Source: Actinomycetota bacterium (GTDB lineage: Bacteria > Actinomycetota > CADDZG01 > JAHWKV01). Taken from it: a DNA stretch of 64,000 bases. The stretch is taken from NCBI GenBank assembly GCA_030447305.1, contig JAUJPC010000001.1, positions 595,739 through 659,738 of the forward strand, in the 5' to 3' direction. Positions 55,037 to 61,387 of the stretch are shown piece after piece. Under the pieces are notes generated by a model that was not told where the DNA came from, did no database searches, and saw only the letters and a program-made list of their open reading frames with translations. Positions within the stretch are counted from its first letter, which is position 1; each line of letters begins with the position of its first letter. A program made the translations under genes and the position numbers.

Positions 55037-55603
55037 GTGAGAGTCATCGCCGGAAGCGCCCGTGGTCGCAAGCTCCGCTCGCCGGATAGCATGGGGGTCC
55101 GCCCCACCGCCGACCGCTTGAAGGAGTCGCTGTTTTCGACCCTCGGTCCGGGAATTAGGGGTAAGCGCGTGCTCGACTTGTTCGCCGGCTCCGGGGCCTT
55201 GGGCATAGAGGCCCTGTCCCGGGGAGCCCGTCACGCCACCTTTGTTGAGGCCGATTCAGCCGCCGCGGCCTTGATCAGAGCAAACCTGGCCGGCACCGGC
55301 CTGCAGGACCGGGCTGCGGTGGTGTGTCAAAAGGCAGAGGCCTTCGCCGGGAGCTCCGGTTTCGGAAGCCCGGACGGTTTCGACGTCGTTCTTGCCGATC
55401 CCCCGTATGAAACCGGGATTCCGGTCCGGGCTCTCGAGGCACTGTCCTCGGCCGGGCGGCTGGCGCCCGATGCGATGGTGGTCGTCGAGATCTCATCACG
55501 TTTGAGAGATTTGAATCCTCCCTTTGGATACCGTTTGCTCGACGTCCGCAAGTACGGTGACTCCAGGTTGCTGTACCTAAAGGAAGACAAAGGAGACCAG
55601 TAA
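55037..55603 (+). CDS. rsmD: 16S rRNA (guanine(966)-N(2))-methyltransferase RsmD
   Basis: The 188-residue methyltransferase has the SAM motif V-L-D-L-F-A-G-S-G-A-L-G-I-E-A-L and catalytic D-P-P-Y. The N-terminal G-S-A-R-G-R-K-L and R-P-T-x-D-R-x-K-E-S segments are diagnostic. It starts with GTG and abuts coaD, a conserved pair. Confidence 0.96.
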   Translation: MRVIAGSARGRKLRSPDSMGVRPTADRLKESLFSTLGPGIRGKRVLDLFAGSGALGIEALSRGARHATFVEADSAAAALIRANLAGTGLQDRAAVVCQKAEAFAGSSGFGSPDGFDVVLADPPYETGIPVRALEALSSAGRLAPDAMVVVEISSRLRDLNPPFGYRLLDVRKYGDSRLLYLKEDKGDQ

Positions 55604-56074
55604 TTGGCCGTAGCCATCTGCCCCGGATCGTTCGACCCCCCCACCAATGGTCACGTCGACGTCATCCAGCGGGCCAGCCGTCACTTTGACCGCGTGGTGG
55701 TGTCCGTTGCGGTTAATCCGGCGAAGACCCCCCTGCTAACCCCGGACCAGCGGGTGGATCTTCTGCGCGAGGTGCTGTCCCATTTGGACAACGTGGAGGT
55801 CGAGGCGTACGACGGTCTGCTGGTGGACCTGGCCCGGAAGCGGGGAGCGGGCGTGATAGTGAAAGGCCTGAGAGCGTTGTCAGACGTCGAGCGGGAGCTC
55901 CAGATGGCCCAGATGAACGCCGGTCTGTACGAAGCCGTCGATACGTTTTTTGTGACCACCGACCCGCGCTGGAGTTTCGTCTCATCGAGTCTGGTGAAGG
56001 AGGTGGCCGCGTATGGAGGGGATGTCAGCGGACTCGTCCCCGATGCCGTCAACCGCCTGCTCCTTAAGCGGTAA
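55604..56074 (+). CDS. coaD: Phosphopantetheine adenylyltransferase
   Basis: The 156-residue enzyme makes dephospho-CoA. It has the nucleotidyltransferase G-S-F-D-P-P-T-N-G-H and the later S-S-S-L-V-K-E-V-A. It starts with TTG immediately after the rsmD stop. The 252 bases after it (56075-56326) show no recognisable feature beyond a probable promoter for the next gene. Confidence 0.97.
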   Translation: MAVAICPGSFDPPTNGHVDVIQRASRHFDRVVVSVAVNPAKTPLLTPDQRVDLLREVLSHLDNVEVEAYDGLLVDLARKRGAGVIVKGLRALSDVERELQMAQMNAGLYEAVDTFFVTTDPRWSFVSSSLVKEVAAYGGDVSGLVPDAVNRLLLKR

Positions 56075-56326
56075 GGGCGGAAGACGCTAGCCCCAAGCGC
56101 CTCCCGCCCCGGCCGCTCTCGTCATCTCAAGCCCGCACCTGGTCCAAAAAGGCCCTCGTAGGGGCAATTAATGCCAGGTCCGAGCTCAAGGCGAGATCTC
56201 AAACCGGTTAGTGCGCGCGGGGTTATTCCCAGGGGCGCAATACCTAAACGTTAGCCGCGCGCTCGCAGAAAATATTTGGGGTTGGGAAAAGGTGCGTTCT
56301 CGGAAAGGAAGGACTAGTCTGTACGC

Positions 56327-56866
56327 ATGGGCCTCCTTGAAGAAATCGACTCGGTAATTGCCGAGGTTCGCGAGGCTAAGCCGGTTCCGCTGTCCGCTTC
56401 TGCGATGATCAACAGGAAGAGCCTTCTCGGCAAGCTGGAGCGCATCCGCCGCAACGTTCCGGAGGAGCTGCACGAGGCTCGTTACCTCATGCAGGACCGG
56501 GACGGCCTGATGACCGGGGCACAGGCGGAGATCGATCAGCTCCGCGCCCAGGCCTACGCGGAGCGGGACAAACTGGTCTCCCGGACCGAAATCGTGGCAG
56601 CCGCCAGCCGGGAGGCCGACAAGATCATCGAGGAGTCCAAGAAGCGAGCCCGCCAGATCCGGGTAGAGGCCGAGGACTACGTCGACGCCAAGCTGGCCAG
56701 CTTCGAGGTGGTGCTGCAAAAGACTCTCGGCGCGGTGACGAGAGGGCGGGAATCCCTTCGTGGCCGGCTCGATGTGGCGGGCCAGCACGTGCCCACCGAC
56801 GCTCCGGGCGAGGTGACCGATCCTCGAATCGACGTGCGGAACACCGGCAGCATCAATCGCGTTTAG
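56327..56866 (+). CDS. Coiled-coil protein (DivIVA/AtpF-like), actinobacterial rpmF neighbourhood
   Basis: The 179-residue protein is mostly helical with a long charged coiled coil (about residues 30-135) similar in style to DivIVA or b-subunit stalks, and no membrane segment. A gene of this type lies between coaD and yceD in other actinobacteria. AAAGGAAGGA precedes the ATG. Function is not known; a link to cell division or envelope organisation is a guess. Confidence 0.75.
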   Translation: MGLLEEIDSVIAEVREAKPVPLSASAMINRKSLLGKLERIRRNVPEELHEARYLMQDRDGLMTGAQAEIDQLRAQAYAERDKLVSRTEIVAAASREADKIIEESKKRARQIRVEAEDYVDAKLASFEVVLQKTLGAVTRGRESLRGRLDVAGQHVPTDAPGEVTDPRIDVRNTGSINRV

Positions 56867-56969
56867 TCTAGAAGACGAAGTACTGCCTCCGGAACATCCC
56901 GGAGCTCGAAACCGGCGCTTGATAGACGGTTTGATAACTAAAGCGCGTTCTTCCAAGGCGGCCAAGCTC

Positions 56970-57512
56970 ATGCACTGGTTGCAAATCGACGTATCGAATC
57001 TGGCCGGGAAACCTGGATCCACCAGGAAACTGACCTCTTCGGGCCCCGTGGAAGGGTTCCGCAGCGGCCTGGGGTGGATCGAAGACGGCGACTCGGTCCA
57101 CATCGATCTGTTGTTGCGCAGCGCCGGCGATGGTGTCGAGGCGACCGGCGAGGCGTGGGGCAGGCTGCACTTGAGCTGCTCCAGGTGCCTGGTGGAGTAC
57201 GAGCAGGATTTCAGGTTGAGCCTCGATGAGAAGTTCTACGTCGAGTCCGACCTGGCGGAAGAAAACGAAGGATATGAGGTACGGGATCAGGTCATCGACC
57301 TGGAGCCGATGTTGCGGGACGTCATCGTGCTCGACATCCCAATAAGGCCCGTCCATGCTGAGGATTGCAGGGGACTATGCCCCGAGTGTGGCGCCGACCT
57401 CAATGTCTCGGACTGCAGTCACGCCGAGCAGGCGGTTGATGTCCGGTGGGCTCCGCTGCAGAGCCTGATGGCACTGCAGTCGGGAGGAGATGAGGAAGAA
57501 GTGGAGAACTGA
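56970..57512 (+). CDS. yceD: YceD/DUF177 family protein
   Basis: From ATG 56970 the 180-residue protein has the DUF177 core: L-S-C-S-R-C-L-V near residue 70, and later C-R-G-L-C-P-E-C-G-A-D-L-N. It is found just before rpmF in most bacteria and influences 23S rRNA accumulation in plants and E. coli. A TTG at 56919 would extend it by 17 weakly plausible residues. Confidence 0.9.
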   Translation: MHWLQIDVSNLAGKPGSTRKLTSSGPVEGFRSGLGWIEDGDSVHIDLLLRSAGDGVEATGEAWGRLHLSCSRCLVEYEQDFRLSLDEKFYVESDLAEENEGYEVRDQVIDLEPMLRDVIVLDIPIRPVHAEDCRGLCPECGADLNVSDCSHAEQAVDVRWAPLQSLMALQSGGDEEEVEN

Positions 57513-57689
57513 ATGCCCGTACCAAAGAGAAAGAAGTCTCGCTCAACTACCCGGCATCGTAAGTCGCAGTGGAAGCTGTTTACGCCCGGCAAGTCGATCT
57601 GTCCGCAGTGCCATGCGCCCAAGGCCTCCCACAGGGTGTGCGGCAAGTGTGGCTACTACGATGGTCGCGAGGTAGTGGAAGTCGACTAG
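57513..57689 (+). CDS. rpmF: 50S ribosomal protein L32
   Basis: The 58-residue protein begins M-P-V-P-K-R-K-K-S-R and carries a four-cysteine zinc ribbon (C-P-Q-C and C-G-K-C-G-Y-Y). It starts directly after the yceD stop codon. It is entirely typical. Confidence 0.96.
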   Translation: MPVPKRKKSRSTTRHRKSQWKLFTPGKSICPQCHAPKASHRVCGKCGYYDGREVVEVD

Positions 57690-57706
57690 GACCGGCTGAG
57701 CGTTTG

Positions 57707-58456
57707 ATGGATATCACGGAAGAAGCCGGCCCCATCACTCACGCACTGCTGGCCCGGCTCGGCATCACCTGCACCCATACCCCTCTGCTCGAGGTGGCAC
57801 TTGCTCACCGCTCCTTTGCGTTCGAGCGGAAGGGCGCTCGCAACAACGAGCGGCTGGAGTTCCTGGGCGACGCGGTCCTGGGCCTGGTCGTGACCGACAT
57901 GATCTTCAACTGGTTTCCGGATCTGCCCGAGGGCGACATGGCGAAGCTGCGCTCCAGCACGGTCAACATGGCGGTTCTCGCCGACGTGGCCCGCTCTGTA
58001 GGCCTGGGCGACGAGCTCTTTCTCGGCAAGGGCGAAGAGCTGTCGGGGGGGCGCAACAAGGACTCCATCCTGGCGGACGCCTTCGAGGCCGTGTTGGGAG
58101 CCCTCTACCTGGACTGTGGACTGGATGAGACGGCCGCCCTCATCGAGCGGCTGTTCTCAAGTCACATCCATGAGCTGGTCGACCGAGGCGTCGTTCGGGA
58201 CTTCAAGACCAATCTTCAGGAGCTGTCGGTCCAACAGGTGGGTGCCATGCCGGAGTACCGGGTATCCGCCTCTGGTCCAGACCACGACAAGCGGTTCGAT
58301 GCCGAGGTGTTCGTGAAGGGCGACTACATGGGTTCGGGAATCGGCCGATCCAAAAAGCAGGCCGAGCAGGCCGCGGCCAAAGAGGCCCTTACCCAGCTGG
58401 CTGAGGGCTACCGCCAAGTGGCCGAGAGTCTCGGCACCGATGCCAGAGCTACCTGA
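57707..58456 (+). CDS. rnc: Ribonuclease III
   Basis: The 249-residue enzyme has the signature N-E-R-L-E-F-L-G-D-A-V-L, a second acidic site A-D-A-F-E-A-V-L-G-A-L-Y, and a C-terminal double-stranded-RNA-binding domain ending K-K-Q-A-E-Q-A-A-A-K. It processes rRNA precursors and structured mRNAs. ATG 57707 is chosen; it overlaps mutM by 17 bases. Confidence 0.96.
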   Translation: MDITEEAGPITHALLARLGITCTHTPLLEVALAHRSFAFERKGARNNERLEFLGDAVLGLVVTDMIFNWFPDLPEGDMAKLRSSTVNMAVLADVARSVGLGDELFLGKGEELSGGRNKDSILADAFEAVLGALYLDCGLDETAALIERLFSSHIHELVDRGVVRDFKTNLQELSVQQVGAMPEYRVSASGPDHDKRFDAEVFVKGDYMGSGIGRSKKQAEQAAAKEALTQLAEGYRQVAESLGTDARAT

Positions 58457-59285
58457 AGTAGAGGTAATCCGCCGGGATCTGCAGACGGAGGTGGTGGGCC
58501 GCAAGATCGTCGGGGCGCAGGTCCGTGATGTTCCGAACGCCCCCCGAGTGATCCGCCGCCACCCCTTACCCGCAGAGTTTGAGGCTCCGCTTGAGGGAAT
58601 GACCATCTCCCGGCTGGACCGCCGGGGCAAGTACCTGTTGTTCTACCTGGACGATCACCTGGTCATGGTGGTGCACCTGGGCATGTCGGGCCAGTTGATA
58701 CTGAGCGACGCCGATCAGCCGATGGCCAAACATACCCACGTCGTCCTGGATTTGGCAGGCGGCGGCCAGCTGCGATACGTCGACCCACGAAGCTTCGGTG
58801 AGATGTTCGTGACCGAGGAAAGCGAACTGGGCGAAATCCCGGAGCTAGTCCGGTTGGGGAGGGACCCTGTCACCGACGATCTACCCGTCGAGTACCTGTC
58901 CGATACGTTCGCCCGGCGCAAGACCCGAATCAAGCCGCTGCTCATGGACCAGAGCTTCCTCTGCGGGCTGGGCAACATCTACTCCGACGAGGTGCTTTTC
59001 CTGGCGAGCGTCCGCCATGACCGGCCGACTTCGGCAGTGAGCGAAGCCGAGACGCGCTTGCTCCACAAGGCCATCCCGAGGGTATTAAAGGAGTCCATTG
59101 AGCATCGGGGGTCGTCGATCGCCGACGAGCAGTATCGGGACCTTTATGGTGCCGCAGGGAGTTACCAGAACCGGCTCAGGGTCTACGGGAGGCAGGCGCA
59201 GCCGTGCCTTCGCTGCGGGACCCCGATTGAGCGAGGCCGCTGGAGCAACCGGTCCACCTACTACTGCCCGCGCTGCCAGACGTGA
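58440..59285 (+). CDS. mutM: Formamidopyrimidine-DNA glycosylase MutM/Fpg
   Basis: The 281-residue repair enzyme has the catalytic N-terminal P-E-L-P-E-V-E, the helix-two-turn-helix region with G-N-I-Y-S-D-E and a C-terminal zinc finger (C-L-R-C...C-P-R-C). It removes oxidised purines. The rnc-mutM overlap indicates co-translation, an arrangement common in actinobacteria. Confidence 0.97.
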   Translation: MPELPEVEVIRRDLQTEVVGRKIVGAQVRDVPNAPRVIRRHPLPAEFEAPLEGMTISRLDRRGKYLLFYLDDHLVMVVHLGMSGQLILSDADQPMAKHTHVVLDLAGGGQLRYVDPRSFGEMFVTEESELGEIPELVRLGRDPVTDDLPVEYLSDTFARRKTRIKPLLMDQSFLCGLGNIYSDEVLFLASVRHDRPTSAVSEAETRLLHKAIPRVLKESIEHRGSSIADEQYRDLYGAAGSYQNRLRVYGRQAQPCLRCGTPIERGRWSNRSTYYCPRCQT

Positions 59286-59340
59286 CGGCAACCGAGCGAT
59301 CCTTGATCCGATGGGAGGGGGAAACCTGCATCGGGATGTG

Positions 59341-60051
59341 ATGAGCGAGAATCGCCCAGTGAAAAACGGTTCGGTACTGCTGGACGCCGGTGACATAAGT
59401 GTTCCCGCTGAAGTTGACGCTCCTGCAGGCTTTCCGCAGCCACCCGGCTTCCTTCTGGCCCACGGCGCGGGAGGCGACCGGAACACCGTTGGGCTCAAGG
59501 CACTTGCAAGGGGCCTGGCCGAGGCCGGATATCTCGTCGTGAGGCCGGATCTGCCCTACCGGGCCGCCGGCCGCAGGTCGCCGCCGCCGGCGGAGAGAAG
59601 TGTTGCCGGGTTCGTGCAGATGGCTGCGTCCGCCCGGTTGCAGCTGGGAGAGGACGTGCCGTGGGTCGTCGGAGGACGCTCCTACGGGGGCCGGGTCGCC
59701 TCCATGGCCCTTGTCGACGGCTTGCAGGCGGCCGGTTTGCTGCTGTGCTCCTATCCGCTTCACCGGCCGGGAGACCCCTCGCAACCACGGGTGGCGCACT
59801 GGCCGAGGATAAAGGTCCCTTCGCTGTTCCTGGAGGGCACCAACGACCCCTTCTGCGACCTCGAGGTCTTCCGGCGTCACCTGGTTGAACTGGGCGCCGA
59901 GCCAACGGTGCACGTGGTGGAAGGCGGCGACCACAGCCTCAAGGTAGGCAAGCTCAACTCGCCGGATGGCAAAGCCCGCTCGGAAGTCTCGGTGGTCGCG
60001 AGCCTCGTCCCGGTGATCGATGATTGGGTCAGAACCCTGTTTCTAGCGTAG
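59341..60051 (+). CDS. Alpha/beta hydrolase (KANL3/Tex30-like)
   Basis: The 236-residue protein has an oxyanion-region H-G-A-G-G-D, nucleophile elbow G-G-R-S-Y-G-G-R, acid in G-T-N-D-P-F and histidine in G-G-D-H-S-L. This matches the small alpha/beta hydrolases related to Tex30, whose substrates are unknown. It lies between mutM and apgM and ends one base before the convergent apgM stop. Confidence 0.87.
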   Translation: MSENRPVKNGSVLLDAGDISVPAEVDAPAGFPQPPGFLLAHGAGGDRNTVGLKALARGLAEAGYLVVRPDLPYRAAGRRSPPPAERSVAGFVQMAASARLQLGEDVPWVVGGRSYGGRVASMALVDGLQAAGLLLCSYPLHRPGDPSQPRVAHWPRIKVPSLFLEGTNDPFCDLEVFRRHLVELGAEPTVHVVEGGDHSLKVGKLNSPDGKARSEVSVVASLVPVIDDWVRTLFLA

Positions 60052-61251
60052 CTAGGCTCCGTAGGTCCCAAGCCGGCCGGTGGCCGCCAGCATGAAAGCC
60101 ATGAGGTCCTTGGCGTACTGGTACCCGAAGGCGCCGTGGCGGGCGGCCTCCTCGTCGAACCGGTCAACTGCGTCCACTCCCACGCTCTCCCCCCACATCA
60201 AGAAGGGGACCGGGTGCCATGAGTGCCGCTGCAACGGCGCCGGCGTAGCGTGGTCGCCGGTCACGCAGATGACACCGGCGCCGAGGGACGCAATCTCCGG
60301 AATGGTTTGGTCCACCTGTTCGATGGCAGCGCATTTGCGCTCGAAGTCGCCGTCCTCTCCGGCCGAGTCGGTGAGCTTTTGATGGAGGTAGAAGTAGTCG
60401 TAGTCGTACCAGTTGGCCTTCAGGTCCTCCACCGACTCTATCCATCCCGCAGTAGCAGGGGACACGTCCATCCCCACGATCTTCGACAGGCCCAGGTACA
60501 TCGGATAGCTCGCGATGCCCCTGGCCTTGAGCAGATAACGCAACGAGAAGGCCTCGATCGGCCGCAGCGTGTCGAAGCCCCGGAGAAGCATGAAGTTGGC
60601 TTGCTCGTCGCACAGGATGGCGTGGACCTGATCCAGGAAGCTCTGGACGACGGCTGCGGTCGCGGCCCCCTCGGTGCTGCGGGGAGTCGGCTGGTGAGGT
60701 CTGACCCCGGTGACCCCGGGATCGGTGTCCGTCAGGTCGGCCGACAGGTTGAGGCCCCTCAGCACCAGCAGGGCCCGATGATCGCGCTCCGCCACCAGGA
60801 AGACTTCGATTCCCTCCTCCATGTGGATCTTGTCCATGATGAGCTTGCACAGGCGATGGCTGGTCTCGGTGGGAATGCGGCCGGCCCGGCGGTCGACCAC
60901 CCGGCCTTCCTCGTCGACCGTGCAGAAGTTGACCCGGGCGGCAACGTCGCCGGCGCGAAGTGCGAAGTTGACTCCGGCGGCCGAGAGGGCACCCCGGCCG
61001 AGAAGATAGGTCACCGGGTCGTAGCCGAACAGGGCCATGTGCCCGGCGCCGCTGCCGGGAGTGATGCCGGGGCCCACCACGGTGTGGACTCCAGAGGAGC
61101 CTTCGGCGGCCAGCTGGTCCAGGTTGGGGGTTCTCGCCTCGGCCAGCTCAGAGGCTCCGCCGGCGGTTCGGACGCCGCCGAGACCATCCAGCACGAGCAG
61201 GATGATCTTTGATTCTGACTTGCGCACGAGTGACGGGACGAGTTCACGCAT
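60052..61251 (-). CDS. apgM: Archaeal-type cofactor-independent phosphoglycerate mutase
   Basis: The 399-residue alkaline-phosphatase-superfamily enzyme has L-L-V-L-D-G-L-G-G at the N-terminus, T-P-N-L-D, the nucleophile region G-S-G-A-G-H-M-A-L-F-G-Y-D-P and metal ligands in T-G-D-H-A-T-P. It interconverts 3- and 2-phosphoglycerate, next to PEP in glycolysis. It is divergent from smc with a 136-base gap. Confidence 0.94.
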   Translation of the reverse strand: MRELVPSLVRKSESKIILLVLDGLGGVRTAGGASELAEARTPNLDQLAAEGSSGVHTVVGPGITPGSGAGHMALFGYDPVTYLLGRGALSAAGVNFALRAGDVAARVNFCTVDEEGRVVDRRAGRIPTETSHRLCKLIMDKIHMEEGIEVFLVAERDHRALLVLRGLNLSADLTDTDPGVTGVRPHQPTPRSTEGAATAAVVQSFLDQVHAILCDEQANFMLLRGFDTLRPIEAFSLRYLLKARGIASYPMYLGLSKIVGMDVSPATAGWIESVEDLKANWYDYDYFYLHQKLTDSAGEDGDFERKCAAIEQVDQTIPEIASLGAGVICVTGDHATPAPLQRHSWHPVPFLMWGESVGVDAVDRFDEEAARHGAFGYQYAKDLMAFMLAATGRLGTYGA

Positions 61252-61387
61252 GCCCTAACTATATGGTTTGCGGGTTAACGCCTGATTAAGTACAGGTGAC
61301 CGCGCTGAAGACTTCGCTCTTCAGAGCATTCCGAACCGGCGGAACCACGGCCGCGGCCCTCCTGCCTGATACCATCGAGCCCCAGGT

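Noticed and set aside
53173-55206. Long (677-codon) minus-strand frame opposite recG
   Set aside because: It is the mirror of recG codon bias, with no domain and no plausible ribosome-binding site, while recG is unmistakable on the plus strand.
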